Source: Apostichopus japonicus (taxonomy: Eukaryota; Echinodermata; Holothuroidea; Aspidochirotida; Stichopodidae). From it: a stretch of DNA of 64,000 nucleotides. Every line of letters begins with the position of its first letter. The stretch's first letter is position 1. The stretch spans positions 15,240,001 to 15,304,000 of the forward strand of contig NC_092569.1 in assembly GCF_037975245.1 (NCBI RefSeq). Direction: 5' to 3'. The notes under the pieces were generated by a model, which saw only the letters and a list, made by a program, of their open reading frames with translations, searched no databases and was not told the DNA's origin. Shown here piece by piece: positions 1 through 12,700 of this stretch. A program made the position numbers and the translations under genes.

Positions 1-18
1 CCAAAATTTTCTATATAA

Positions 19-23
<5 letters not shown>

Positions 24-112
<89 letters not shown>
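24..112. repeat. (TA)n microsatellite
   Basis: Uninterrupted TA dinucleotide run just downstream of FREP gene 1 exon 4. Block B has a TA-rich tract at the matching place (42,820-42,957), so it predates the block duplication. Confidence 0.95.
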
Positions 113-115
<3 letters not shown>

Positions 116-211
116 CCAGTCGTTTTGTTTTACATTCATCGATGGCCATTCCCCGTACTAGACATAATGTGATAGAAATAAACATGTAAAATAGGGTCAG
201 TTATGGATTAC

Positions 212-517
212 CGTCCATCCTCCTCCGTCAGTCATGTTACAATAAACTGGAAATGGTGATCCAGACCAGTTAGTTGGTTTAATAATGTAGATACCACCGT
301 CTCTTTTGCCAGCATTATATGCATCTTGACAATTGGTGTGCCGTGTACATGTCTTTCCATCACCATGGTAACCACCCACGCAATAACATCTGCGAACATT
401 GTCTCTTTCCTCACACGTTGCATCAGAGCTACAAAAGTATTCGTCATCCCAAGTGACGTTGCCATGGATACAGTGAGCCCTGCTCGTACAGTTATCGTTG
501 ACATAGAACCCACCAAA
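212..517 (-). CDS. FREP gene 1, exon 4: EGF-like domain plus start of fibrinogen domain
   Basis: A coding exon of a secreted fibrinogen-related protein, a family usually involved in recognising carbohydrate or microbial surfaces outside the cell. The minus strand has a pyrimidine-rich acceptor ending CTCAG before 517 and a donor ACG|GTAATC after 212; the 306 bp form 102 codons in phase 0-0. The first half has the EGF cysteine pattern (SSDATCEERDNVRRCYC followed by GYHGDGKTC). The second half starts an FBG domain (GGIYIIKP, PVYCNMTDGGGWT). The next exon of the family begins with codons for VFQRR, which completes the classic GGWTVFQRR; for this gene it would lie left of position 1. It matches 43,053-43,355 with one extra Asp codon. 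The frame is intact. Confidence 0.88.
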
Positions 518-2625
518 CTGAGAAAGTAAGGAGGCGAAAACGGCACAGTTCAATTATTAACTCTAAATTATCAAACGCACGTAGAGATCTTTAATTATCT
601 ATCATTTCTGGGAAGGGAAGAGGGGGGGGGGGGGGAATGTAGGAGGAGGGTGATGAGGGTCAGGGGAGGGATGGGAGCATAAAATATATCCGTCGACTTA
701 TAACTATGGAGGCATATGGTGGTTTTCCAGACAGTCGACGCAGACATCAGTCACCATTTTCTAACTGGGGGAAAATAATTTTCAACTGTTTAGATTGCAC
801 ACGGGAGTGGGGGGGGGAGGGGAATGTACTGATCACTGTTCGTTTTTAATAATTTGTCCGTAGGGGGAAGGGGTAGGAGGGGGTGGGGCAGCTGAGCTCC
901 CTAATACCCTCCCCCAAAAGTACACGTGGTTGCCCCCTGGTAAGTAATTGCCACTATTCTCATGTCAACAAATTTTCTTGTTTTAAAATAATTAGCGCAA
1001 TTTGAGTAAAGGTAATCTTGATTAATGGGTCATGTAAAGGTAATTTCATATGAGCCTACTCTTTCTGCAACAAATTTTACGTCCCTCTCTACGTTGATTA
1101 AATTTGATCTGTCTTTATGGTTGGTTAAACACGCAACGGATATGTCAACTAATCGAAATCAACAACTCCCTTACATAGGACAGAACCACGTTTACATCTA
1201 AGGGGGTTTAGCCCCCCCCCCCAACATCCTAGGATGTGGTAGCCCTCACACACACATAGATAGGCAGCATATTACAAACAAGAAATCATTGCGTTCAGTA
1301 AAAACTGGGTAAACAATTAAAATGTATGTATAACTTAAGTACAACTTTAACAGTTGACGCTTCTTTAAAGGTGTTTACACAGTAACATCATTTTGCATTC
1401 CGGCGCCCTCACTTTTATCAAATCACCCCAGCTCCCTACTCCATCCTAGGACAACATAACATCTTACCCACCCCCCCAATAACAAAAATGTTGGTCGCGT
1501 CCCTGCCTCCATCACATGCCAACATAGGTGTAGGAGCCCAATTTGATTGGGGGGGGGGGTGGGGGAGGGGGCTGTAACGACTTGCCCGAAAAATATAACC
1601 AACATTTTCGCGCAACATGTTTATGTGCATATCATATAGGCATGCATCGGTTATTACATCGCATGCCAATGACTTACAAATCATTTGCCGTGTTATTACC
1701 CTTCCAAATTGGATATAATTTTTGGGGAAGTCGTTACAATAATCATGATTATAATAATATTAGTTTAACCATTGAAAAACACATTACAATTTATTTTTCT
1801 TTCAGTAGGTGCCCGAAAAATTCTCATCATATTGCCCGAATTTTGACAAAAATATTTGGTTTGGGTGACTGCATCCCCTTCCCAGCCCCTCCCCCCCCTT
1901 CCCGTCTCATTCGCCTATGCATGCCAGTTACTTTTGGTTCATAACAGTCTCTATATTATACTAGTGTCATATAATATATTTAAATTATTAATAATTTAAA
2001 AAAAATCGTGAGTAGAAATAATAATGAAAGTATCAAAACTTGCTAATGAAAACAAATGAGAACATAATGGGAGGCATTATCCTGATGCATGCAATTCTTA
2101 CATGTTATATATATAGTTGCACAATTTTTTACCTACAGCTAATGTTTTTTTTTCTTTTCCTTTATTTATTTTTTTTAAATTTATCATCTTAAGCTTGAGT
2201 TGGAGTTCAAACTTTTCTGTATAGGGAATCTGATGTAATCAATATCCTCAAATGGCTGTATATAAGTCATGTGTTCTTAAATCAACCCATAGTTTGAAGA
2301 AAATTTCAATGAAGGTCTAAAGTCTATTAGAAATTGGTCTGTGTGTGAATCTATGGCACCATACCTGTTTGCATTCATGGTCACTTTTGGTATAAAAAAG
2401 CACCTCAATTTCAAAAGGGTTTCGAAAACGATAAATAAAGGAATTTAATGCAAATTTCATCAAGATGTTTAAAATATGTTCTTTTCTTGAATAAGTCTAA
2501 AATACATTTTGCCTCGGGATTATTCTTTTTTAAAGTCGTCTCTCCTATTCATTCATTTGTTCTGTTTTTGAACCTCAGTGAAGATCAACACGATGTCATT
2601 CATAACTTAATTACTTAAAACTCAC
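518..2625. other. FREP gene 1 intron 3, no gene seen
   Basis: Non-coding sequence between exons 3 and 4, closely matching 43,356-45,826 of block B. It holds several G- or C-runs (for example near 620, 1,210 and 1,550), AT-rich stretches and no exon-like open segment. Block B has about 300 extra bases here (roughly 44,880-45,195). Confidence 0.7.
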
Positions 2626-3377
2626 CGAAATGATGGTGTCTGCAGTTGTAAGATTACATACACATTTCTCAAGCATCGCACAGCCAAGTCGACTTCCATT
2701 GTAACATTTCACCATCCCGTCATCGCAGACAGGAATAGTGGTAGTATGAATCTCGTCATTATAAGACGAGATGATGTTAATTGAACTGGTGTCGATTGGG
2801 GAGGAGTCGGTGTCATCTGAAGAAGATATGTCAGTTGACGCGGGTATGATGGCACCTGAAGTGGGGGTGGTCTCGATTAGGGAGGATGTGGTGTCAGTTG
2901 AAGTGGATATGGTGTCAGTTGAGGTGGAGATGGTGTCGCTTGGTGAGGAGTCGGTGTCATCTGAAGAAGAGATGTCAATTGATGTGGGTATGATGGCACC
3001 TGAAGTGGAGGTGGTCTCGATTAGGGAGGATGTGGTGTCAGTTGAAGTGGAGATGGTGTCGCTTGGGGAGAAGTCGGTGTCATCTGAAGAAGAGATGTCA
3101 GTTGATGTGGGTATGATGGCACCTGAAGTGGAGGTGGTCTCGATTAGGGAGGATGTGGTGTCAGTTGAAGTGGAGATGGTGTCAGTTGAAGTGGAGATGG
3201 TGTCGCTTGGTGAGGAGTCGGTGTCATCTGAAGAAGAGATATCAGTTGACACGGGTATGATGGCACCTGAAGTGGAGGTGGTCTCGATTAGGGAGGATGT
3301 GGTGTCAGTTGAAGTGGAGATGGTGTCAGTTGAAGTGGAGAATGTGTCGCTTGGGGAGGAGTCGGTGTCATGCCTGT
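2626..3377 (-). CDS. FREP gene 1, exon 3: Ser/Thr-rich repeat stalk and Cys-rich segment
   Basis: Minus-strand exon of 752 bp, acceptor ATACAG before 3377 and donor TTTCG|GTGAGT after 2626, phase 1 in and phase 0 out. The first about 200 residues are imperfect repeats made of STSTDT, SSLIETT, SGAIIPTS and DISSSDDTDSSPSD, very rich in Ser, Thr and Asp and almost free of hydrophobic stretches, as in O-glycosylated mucin-like stalks. The last about 45 residues form a Cys-rich piece (VCDDGMVKCYNGSRLGC, then EKCVCNLTTADTIIS). It reads into exon 4 in frame. The whole exon is open. It is 21 bp shorter than the block B copy because repeat content differs. Confidence 0.85.
2790..3370 (-). repeat. Coding minisatellite, about 144-bp unit with shortened units
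   Basis: Tandem repeat inside exon 3. The full unit encodes about 48 residues; one or more units here lack a 24-bp STSTDTI sub-unit. All unit lengths are multiples of three, so the frame is kept while the stalk length varies. Confidence 0.85.
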
Positions 3378-4155
3378 CTGTATGATTATTCAGTGGATGA
3401 AAAACAAAAGTGATATTGTTACTTCATTCATAAACCCTTTATTATCATGGATACTGCCAAGTTTTTGTTTAACTTTTTCTTCTTCTTTTAAACAATGGTA
3501 TTTGTTTAGGTTTTCCCATAGCAACCGCCTGGTTGGTTTTACAGTTATACTAAGGACAAATGATCACGTGATCCATAAGCCTAACGTGAGATGATAAGAA
3601 TAGTATCTTTGCAATGTGAATGTTAGGTTTAAGTGCAACACGTTTATGGTTAGATCACTCACATGAAAACTATTAATAGTTTGAAGCACCAATGAAACAA
3701 TGTTCCGTGTCATCTTTAACATACCAAGAACTACGATTATTAAAACAATATCCATGAAATATGAAAGAACTATGCACCCGAGTCCATGCAATATTTGCTC
3801 ATTATTTTACGGAAGAGTATTGCACACCCCCTTACATGAAGTAAAGAACATTTATTCACGATTATTTAACAAGTATGTGGTACAACGATTATATTTAAAG
3901 TTCTGATAATAACATAGGTATGTCATCTGAATGATACAAAGGAATTATTAACATAATGTGAAAATTGATTCTGAATTGAGTATTTCTTCGTCTCCACTTA
4001 TACCGAAATATATGCACTGGAGGATCCAAGGGGGGGGGGGCCAAGGGGGGCCATGGCCCCCCCAAAGGTGAGCCAAAAAGTGTTTTCGAACATCCGCTAA
4101 ATCATATGATTGGAAATTTAAAAAAATCGAGAGGAATAGCAGTGGTAGACTAGTC

Positions 4156-5222
4156 CAGTGGTGGCGGAACCGGGGGGGGGGGCTTGGGGGGCTAAAGTTG
4201 AGGGGGCAAATGCATGATAAGCCCCCCCCCCAATATTTACCAAGGCTCCGAAACGTGCATCTGCCCATTTTTCAATGCATACTTGTCGATCTGTCCGATG
4301 CACACGTATACTATATAGGTGTAATAATTTTAGTAAATGCTGGGGGACCCTCGGCCCGTCCCCTGGCTATAGACCACATTTTCACCCCAACCGCGTCTTC
4401 ACGCCCCGTGAAAAGTGGAAGCAGTGAGTGTGAGTATACCGGTAAGCGCAACACAACTTCGTCTTAGGACAATGACTTGCCTCATTTCAGCCAGTTCTCC
4501 AACATCCACTTACTCAGTGGTGGAGCGTCCATACGATCAGGGGGCGGATGCAACCCCCCCCCCCCCCCTGACGGACTCAAAGGGACTGCTGGCGCCCTTT
4601 TCAGCTTTTCACTACTTTTTACTTATTCGCGATTATTGACTATTTTATTGCGCTCTCATCTACCTATTGACATTTGTCATATTCTGTTGGTGTAATTTTC
4701 CGACAAAATGGCAATGACACCTATTTATTCTCCGTTTATCTGTAAATTAGCAAGGCCCGGAATGGGTCATTTCCTGCAATCTATAGAGTATCTTTACTCA
4801 AAAATTTTCTGTACGCTCGGCGCCAACCTGTGGTGGCGCTCCGCTTAGATAGTGTCGAAAGCGCCCCCCCCCCCCGACCAATACCCCTAGCTCCGCCACT
4901 GCCCTTACTACACTCAAAAACGTCTTTGCGAGTACACTACGAGTAATAGCTACTCTCTTAAAACACCATCGAATATACAAATTACAATGTTTTTGCAGAC
5001 TTTCTAATGCAATCTGAGAAATTGTAGGCTTGAGACCCATATTTTAGGGCTAGGTATTCGCAGCATAAAACACTCAGGAAGTGCCGTTTCCGGCCATCTG
5101 GGGGTTTGAAAAAACCTAAAATTTTATTGTACGCTCCGCGCCAACCGATGGTGGCGCTCCGCTTAGATAGTCTCCACACATTAGCCCCCCCCCCAAATAA
5201 TTTTTCCGTTCCGCCGCGCCTG
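4156..5222. mobile_element. Non-autonomous hAT-like element (outer)
   Basis: The element is flanked by the perfect 8-bp direct repeat GACTAGTC (4,148-4,155 and 5,223-5,230). Its ends are imperfect inverted repeats: CAGTGGTGGCGGAACC on the left, and CAGGCGCGGCGGAACG reading inward from the right. An 8-bp target duplication and CAG-type ends are typical of the hAT superfamily. There is no transposase frame. A second element of the same type is nested at 4,515-4,901. Confidence 0.72.
4515..4901. mobile_element. Nested hAT-like MITE
   Basis: Ends CAGTGGTGGAGCGTCC and, from the right inward, CAGTGGCGGAGCTAGG. Flanked by near-identical 8-mers CACTTACT (4,507-4,514) and CCCTTACT (4,902-4,909). Its right part (from about 4,800: GTACGCTCGGCGCCAACC, then GTGGCGCTCCGCTTAGATAG) is repeated in the outer element near 5,130-5,170 and in the element at 61,650. 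Confidence 0.68.
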
Positions 5223-5639
5223 GACTAGTCTAAACTTTTTCGTTTTCTGGTTTAAAATTAAATGCAGAGCTCCCAACTGACCCGAAATTCGCGGGAATTA
5301 AACCCGCATTCTAACACCAAAAACCGCTGACCCGCACAAGCGTCCGAAAAAACCGCATTGTAATTGTCAAGTATACATAAAAAAATTGCATCAAATTTTG
5401 ACTTAGCAACCATCATTTCTTTAGCATTTAGCATAATAGAGTATAAAACCTCCTTTACAGCATCATTTGAACCTCAAATTAGCCTATAATTCTTTTCATT
5501 GGGGCGAGCAGCGAACATTTTCATGCCACGGGAAAGAATGAATTATCACCTACTATTCAATTTATTGATGTTACACACAAAAAAATGCATATTTCTCAGA
5601 AAAATTTGGGTGACAAAAGCCTTTCTAAGTGCCACCATT

Positions 5640-6113
5640 TTACATGTAGGCATCACCAGGATTCCAAAAAAATTCAAAAGGGGAGGGGACACCCCCTCCC
5701 CTTATACCCCTCCCCAGGACGGCGATTCGTGGCATGGACCAGCATTTGCCTTCTCAAGAGTTGGGAGCTATGTAAATGTATGAGCATGAGGATTTACAGT
5801 TTAACACCATTTTGCAGTTACAGGCTGGTTGTAAGAAATTTATAACCTATGAGAAATAAAATTTCTTGAGAAAGATGATCCCAACTTTGTTTTATAAATA
5901 TTTTAGAAAATTACACCTGGGAAACATTTTTTTTAGAAGTAAATTAACATCACCATTGTACACTTTTGTCGCACCAAATTGCATCTGAGGGCATTCAGCA
6001 ATAGAAAATTTTCCAATGGGGAGGGGGGCACCCCCTCCCCTTAGACCCCTCCCCCATATCACTCTAATGCCACTTTGGCTCCTCCCAAACAAAGGTCCTG
6101 GATCCGCCAGTGA
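5640..6113. repeat. Dispersed C/G-rich repeat copies
   Basis: Two related copies around 5,680-5,725 and 5,960-6,113 share the core CACCCCCTCCCCTTA(T/G)ACCCC. The second also carries CACCAAATTGCATCTGAGG and ends in GGATCCGCCAGTG. A third copy on the other strand lies at about 7,250-7,430. Probably a non-autonomous transposon family; the class cannot be fixed from this sequence. Confidence 0.45.
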
Positions 6114-6162
6114 ATATATGTAAACATATCCAGAAAAACATAGATGATAAGCAGAGGTTAAG

Positions 6163-6595
6163 TCAAGAGTTGCAAAGTTCATTGATTGAATGAGAAAAGC
6201 AAGTCTTTAATGCCATGTATTTTCTACGAGCAGAGCTAGTAGAGTTTCGCTTCGAGGCAATTTGCTTCTCAACGTTAAGAATGAATTTCATTTTAAAGAA
6301 GAAATTGCAGCAGTCAGGCTTAACATTGTTTTGTTTACAATTGAAGATAAAGTATTTGATATGAAGGATAAAAAAATTCAATGGGTCGTAACCTGTTACG
6401 AGTTTACCGAAGAAAAGATCTTTTTTTGAGCAGATAAACTGTCTACCAAAAAAATTCTGTTCGCAAGCTAAAAGGAAATTAGACGTCACATGACAGGACC
6501 AGAATAAATGTTCAATAGCTTCCTCTTCAATATTGCAAAAAGTACAGAGTGGAGAAGCCGCTATTTTAAAAGCCGATTGGTTCCTAAGGTGTGGT
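6163..6595 (-). pseudogene. LINE ORF2 C-terminal fragment
   Basis: The open minus-strand stretch has the zinc-binding C-terminal signature of non-LTR retrotransposon ORF2 (CTFCNIEEEAIEHLFWSC), followed by the usual tail (FGKLV, HIKYFIFNCKQN, EKQIASKRN). It lacks endonuclease and reverse transcriptase, so it is a 5'-truncated remnant. It lies in the block A-specific segment of FREP gene 1 intron 2. Confidence 0.7.
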
Positions 6596-7249
6596 GTAAG
6601 AATCTGAATTGAAAACCCATCAGTTTAATCTAAGTCTTACGAATGGATCTTGGTAATAAATAATGGATCTTGATCTTGATCAAAAAAATGGATCTTGGTA
6701 ATAAATACCCTCCATGGTTGATTAAGTAGAAAGTTCAACGCACAATGTACTGCTTGAGACCATCATTATATTTGTAAGGATTTATGATATACCATACTTT
6801 TCATTCAGGGACGTTGCTATGGAAATTTTCAGCAGCTTAATACGGAATGGGTTTTCAATTCTTTACACCTTAAATATGCAATACCGGGTACTTAGTAATA
6901 TGCTAAGGTGCTAAATCGAACTCCAATTGGCCGTATCCCGACAATTGTAACGTTGGTTTGTAGTACTTTTCAAATTTATTTATGTTTTGTACAAGGAGTT
7001 AGAAACAAAACAAGATTTCGGTTATTTATATAAGTTCGAATTTCGTCAAATCTTGTAATAATGTAAGCCTCACATTAGATGTATTACAAAAATTGCGAAA
7101 GTTCACTTAGTACTCAAAATTCAAAAGTAATGGAGATGCCAATAAAGTTAGCTATCAGTAACATTGATGATGTTGTTTTATAATTTATGTTTTGCTTTCA
7201 CTCAATTTGAATGCACTGCAACTTAAGGAAGGTACTTTTGAGTGGGGGG

Positions 7250-7560
7250 GGGGGAGGCTGAAGAATGATGGCCGGCCTGGAGGAGGGGTCTAAGGGCCCT
7301 TTGGAATTTGTTTGCATTTCCAGGTGGCCTCAGATGCAATTTGGTGCAATATTGCACACTTCAACTCCCACTCCATTTTGTAAAGAATTTTGCATTTTCA
7401 CCTGGCCTTAAATGCAATTTGGTGCTCCAAATGAGATTTTTTTCTCATTTGGAAATGAAAAAGGGGTTTTCTGACTTGCGGATCGGGGGGGGGGGGTTGG
7501 GGGCGGAATGATACTTCCGCCCCACATGTTTTCACTGGGGGCTGGCGCCCCCAGCCCCCC
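7250..7560. repeat. Dispersed G-rich repeat
   Basis: Contains GAGGGGTCTAAGGGCCC, GATGCAATTTGGTGCAAT and the self-complementary GGGGGCTGGCGCCCCCAGC, related in part to the copies at 5,640-6,113 on the opposite strand. Non-coding. Confidence 0.4.
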
Positions 7561-8127
7561 AGTTCCTATGACCTGTTTTTATGATATTAACCAGGATAGT
7601 ATTAGCACCAACCAGGAAATGTCGGTTAATTTGACCAGGAAAGAGGTGGAACATTTTATGATATTAACCTTACTATGATATTAAGCTTACTACTTGTGGA
7701 TCGGACAACATCCCTTGGTGCGTATTTACATGTTCTCTTCTGAATGAGTCCCAATATACATATCAAATTTCCAGGAAAGCTTCCAAAATAGTGAAATCCC
7801 TAGCCTAGCGAGTATTGTATTTAACATTATGCAAAAGCTTCTGCTGCCACAATTGATGGTTAGGTTTTAATCAGTATGGGGATAAACGTCAATTTGCTTA
7901 CAGAAAAGATGTACCATGTAATTTTACGTATCCATGAAGTTGTGTCCCAATTGAATAACAAGCTAAACACTATGTCAAAGGTGCTTTTCCTGGTTTCTCT
8001 TCAATACGGTCAAGTTAATTAAAGATTAATCTGGAATTATTACTGATCCATGGCTATTAAGTTGGCTATAGCTCATTTCATAACGACAGGTTTAACGACA
8101 AGTTAAATTAGAAAAGGCCTATAAAAG

Positions 8128-8568
8128 TTGGGTCCATTGTCTGCTCTACTGTTTGCTTTATACACGGACGAAATTAAATCTAACGATCATCTCTCAGTCA
8201 CAAAATATGCTTATGACACTGCATTATCATGCAACATATACAAGATTTCATTTGTCGATCATCATTTCAATTATCAGCAATATGTTAATGATATAAATCA
8301 ACAAACCATCGAAAGGACCTATTGCTCATTCCCAAAAACTTGGAAGGAATGGTGTTTTGCTAACATTAACATAAAATATGAAGTGCGCTTGTCGTCTAGA
8401 TCACAAAGTGTTAAAATAAATGCATCAGAGGTTGAGACAACATCGAAAACTGATTACTTATGGATACGCATTAGCGAAAACCTGACTTTAAATTGTCATA
8501 TATGGAATATATTGAGTAGAGTGCATTATTTGGTCTCCAGTTTTAGCATAAATCGTGTCATGTTTTAA
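8128..8568 (+). pseudogene. LINE reverse-transcriptase fragment
   Basis: A plus-strand open segment of about 146 codons resembling the palm and thumb of a non-LTR retrotransposon RT: GPLSALLFALYTDEI, then KYAYDTALS at the place of the catalytic F/YADD box, and later ISENLTLNCHI, a motif usual after the RT core. The second catalytic Asp-containing box reads YAYD rather than YADD, so it would be inactive. No flanking ORF parts survive. It sits inside FREP gene 1 intron 2 on the opposite strand to that gene. Confidence 0.65.
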
Positions 8569-8753
8569 CAGAGGTATCTATGCTGTACCTGTTTGGTACA
8601 ACTTCACGTCATCGAGAGATAAAGAATCGAATGATAATCTTAAGAAACGTTTTTCAAGGTGTGGGTGCGCCTATTTCACAGGTGCTAACAGTAAACAAAA
8701 ACTACTTTTTTGTGTGTGTAGAATCTCCACTTAGATACAATCGCCACTTAGAA

Positions 8754-8784
<31 letters not shown>

Positions 8785-9081
8785 CGTATTGTTAGTATGT
8801 AACGCTTATTATCCTTGGTTTCCAATGTATGTAGCCTACATCTCTAATATATCTTTTCAACCGATGATTCAAGCTGTTGGTTCTATGAATGTTCCCCAGG
8901 GGAAAAATAAGAGAAAAGAGATGATCGCATCCATTTCAGCAAAATTCCATAAACTTTTATAAAGTTTTCTTGTTAGTAATTTAACCTTAACTATAGCGAG
9001 AAAATGAATGGAAAATATGTATATTATGTGGTGATCACTTAGGACAAGATCTAGTTAAACTATAGAAAATGAAAGTCTTAC

Positions 9082-9147
9082 CATTTGTTGGACCTTTGTA
9101 ACAACTTCCTCCTACACCAGGAAACTTCTCCGCAAATTCACACAATC
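9082..9147 (-). CDS. FREP gene 1, candidate exon 2
   Basis: A short minus-strand open segment with good splice sites: acceptor TTTCGATTTTAG before 9147 and donor AATG|GTAAGA after 9082. The 66 bp are phase 1-1, as required between a phase-1 signal-peptide exon and the phase-1 start of exon 3. It encodes LCEFAEKFPGVGGSCYKG and a few more residues. The corresponding exon of gene 2 (48,991-49,062) has an unrelated sequence but the same phase and place. Its use in mRNA is inferred. The matching exon 1 was not found. Confidence 0.5.
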
Positions 9148-9420
9148 CTAAAATCGAAATAACAAAACAAAAGGCACATGGGACTTTACTAATGATTACA
9201 AGTTTGTGACGGGAGTATGTCCGCGTTTCGGGAGGATTGGAGTGGGAGCGGAAGGGTGGATTACCATTTCAAGAGGATCAGATTTGCTTTCAGCATAATT
9301 TGTTATTTTCAGAATGTTGAATTCAAATTGTAGAAAGTGTAGTTACATCTGTTTCTAACTCATTTCTTGAATTTAAAGATGTTCCAGATCTGTTACGTGG
9401 TTTATTTTTATTGTGCACAT

Positions 9421-9718
9421 AACCAATGCAGTCAAATATCTAAGCTTCTTTGATTTCTTCCTTCTTTAATAAACATACAGTGCGTTTTATATTCGTTATT
9501 ATTTATTAAAATAAAATAAAACTGTTAGCAAACTGCTTATCCACTAGAGAGCCTGTGTTAAAATTTTTTTTATTATTAATAACCAATGCAGTCAAATATC
9601 TGAGTTGCTTTGATTTATTCCTTCTTTAATAAACATAAAGTACGTTTTTTATTCGTTATTATTTATTAAAATAAAATAAAACTGTTAGCAAACTGCTTAT
9701 CCACTAGAGAGCCTGTCT
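9421..9718. repeat. 160-bp tandem direct repeat, two copies
   Basis: Unit starts AACCAATGCAGTCAAATATC at 9,421 and again at 9,581 and ends in ACTAGAGAGCCTGT. The copies differ by a handful of substitutions, so this is a fairly young local duplication. AT-rich and non-coding. Confidence 0.9.
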
Positions 9719-12700
9719 AAAAAAAAAATATATTTATTACATAAATTGATATATAGGTTTCCGTCTACAAACTTACTCTTGTCATACCTTAATATACTTG
9801 TGCCAAATTTCCGATTACAATCAATTCCGATTAAAAAACAGAGTATAGCAATCACCCAATTACACCATATACACAACGTCACATCACTGCTGACAGAACA
9901 AACTCTATTATTTGAAAATAGAAGTGGATTATGCTACAGTTTCATCGGAGTCTTGCTGGTTCTTTTTCTATTTATCGTAAATGAATTAGGTTTCAAGCTA
10001 CTGACTGTATGCATGTTTACTTTATTTCAGCTGTCAAAATGCATGATAAGGAACGGACAAAATATATAAATAAAGAATACTCACTGCCTGCTGCTAAAGA
10101 TGTACCAAAACATGCCATGAAAATAAGAAGGTGTTGGAAACATATGCTATTTTCTTTAACAGCCATGTTTTTAGTTGTTCGCAGATTTGAGCAGTCTGAT
10201 TCAAAATGTTCGGTACATATTCTGATGTACTATGTCATGTTTTTTAAATTGCCATATGTTGTCGAGCTATTAAGAGATTCATGCATATTCATCAATTCAC
10301 TAAAGGTTGGGTCTCTTTTTCAAATCTTTGCGCAGTAGGTAACTTTAACGAATCGTGGGAGGCTAAAATGTTAATCATTTAATAAGATGGGAGGAGACAA
10401 TAACATGGCTGGCTGGCTAGATATTTGAATAATGAAACATAGATTGTTTGTCAATAAGGTTACTTAAATATGTAATGAAATACGACTTTACTCAAAGTAG
10501 GGGTAGTAATTCAAAAACTACCTTCTCAAACTGCCAATAAATAAAACAGCGCTGTATTGACAGGAACGATTAAGACCATATCTATAGTGGGATTTATATT
10601 TTGCTCAAATTACAAAAAAAAAAAAAAACGCAGGAAGGAGGAGCGATTAAAGATATAGATTGTGAAATTTGAGAAAAGAGCCATGTCTGCTATCTCAAGG
10701 TATAATACGCCAAGTTTTATCTCCTGTATAAGTATACGTTACATATTGCTGGAAGATTGATTTATTGTCTAATTCTAATGAAGATAACTAAATGTAAACC
10801 TAATTGACTAAAGCTGATCTTCCGTCACTGATATTAATACCGTCGATGACGTAATCACAAGATCGTTGTACAATTCGTGCTCTGGTGTTGATACTTATTC
10901 GATTCGTCAAAGCAGCTTTAAATTAAATACATATATATTTGTTGAGAAAAAGTTACGTAGTCTATATTAAAGACATCACAGCATTTAACCCGGTCTATCA
11001 AAGCCTAACGGAGAACATCAATGACAAAGTAGAACGGTCAACTTAGAACACAATGAAGAGAAATAAATTGTTTCATTTATTTTTAATCTGGCACTTATCA
11101 TCATCGATACGACGGAAGCCGGAAGTATCTTTGTCAGGATAATAAGAATTACGTTTGCCATTTTCTTTCTATTTTATCATTAACAAAATAACAATGTGTT
11201 TAGACTATTTAAGTCTCCCGTGGAGTTGTCAGGCTGTATTGGTCGATGGGTTTGGGCATACGTAGAGTACATTCTGTTCTGTTCTGTTCTAAGTTTGTTT
11301 CTGCTCGGTTAACTATTTAGAATTCCACTTTTCTATATCACATCATTCTTAGACAAATGGCAGCAGTCTTGAAGTTTTGCTAATGGCTTAAATTGTCAAC
11401 CTTGTGAAACCAGAGCAGCGTGAGAAAGGCAGCTTTCACCAAATCTTGCAAATTTCGAGCAAGGATTCTTCGAGATTAATTCACTTTTATGGTGCTTTGA
11501 GCTTCTTGAATAATTAAATAATTTCCCATCCCTACATTATGTCGCGGTCTAGGTAACAGTTAGTTGATTGGAAAATATAAACTATCAATGGGCCTATCTA
11601 TATTTTTTACTAACATATGTCTATTTGGAGTTGTTGTGATATTATAGTCACCAAGTGGTATATAGATATATGCTGTGTTTACATTTCCTAAGGCTATTGA
11701 TTAATGACAATCCTATGTTACTTAATGGTCGGGTTTGAGTGTTTCATCACCCTTTGATCTATAAGATATATATATATATATAATACAGAGTATACTGTAG
11801 TTTGCGTACGATATTCGGTGTGTTAAAGTGTAAAGTTGACCTCTTTTAATCGTAGACTGATCCGAAACGTTAGTGCAGACTCAAGGCTAAGTCTAAGGTT
11901 AGGCTAACTGTTATCGCGTAATAAGTTAGGCAGACTATCCAACAAATCGATTCATCTGCTGTTAGCGATCAAATGGGGGTGTCGCAATGTGCGGGAGAAT
12001 GTATACACCAGTCATCCAAATATAATATCATCAAATGTCGTTGAAAACACAACCGTTTGCTTTTTATTCAAATTTTGTAAAGACTTCAAATATTCCCTAA
12101 CGCCATACCCATATCTTGGTTTAATTTGCGCCGTCGTTACACAGCACATTATTAATTGACTGACTGATTACGTTATAGTTCTTGTCAGAGCTGTAGTCTA
12201 GTTCTAGATATTTTTACCGGGAAAACAACGTCACAAAACTGCCAAATGGATTAGTTATCTAAAGTTATACCACAAAACTGGCCATCATACCGAGACGACG
12301 TTCCTAATATTGTAACATGTAGAGCACATATTGACTCGGGTTTCCAGTACGAGAACTGATACCAATGACTAAAGTTATGTTTTGACGTTTCGTTTCGTCT
12401 CGTCTATGTTGTTTAATTTGTTATTGGTTACAATTTTCGCATTATTAGCAACATTATTCCTATAAGGACAGCCTTTTTAAACATGCGCTTATCTACAGTG
12501 TGGTCTGTTAAGATAACATCATGACGAAGACCACTCGATTTGTAAATTATGATACACGGACATATTATGATCTGGTTAGAGGGGTAAACGTTAAAAATTA
12601 AGGTGTTAATTATTTGTGTTTATGATATTCACTTTCTTGCGAAACAAGATATGTATGTCTATAGTCCAAACTATAGTGCAAAATAACCAGAAAGAGGGCT

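Larger units (their letters stand above)
3378..9081. other. FREP gene 1 intron 2 with transposon debris
   Basis: Long intron between exon 2 and exon 3. Positions 3,378-3,850 and 6,612-7,085 match block B (46,600-47,510). The stretch 3,851-6,611 is absent from block B and holds hAT-like elements, C/G-rich dispersed repeats and a LINE fragment. From about 7,085 the sequence no longer matches block B. Listed separately where something can be recognised. Confidence 0.65.

Noticed and set aside
2771-3385. Plus-strand frame rich in VSVEVEMVSLGEESVS, and its copy at 45,975-46,607
   Set aside because: It is the antisense of the FREP stalk exon, whose minus-strand reading has proper splice sites, phases and a Cys-rich end.
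9697-9882. Possible signal-peptide exon for FREP gene 1 with a phase-1 donor
   Set aside because: It has a hydrophobic stretch and a good GTAAGT donor but no in-frame ATG, and a stop lies upstream.
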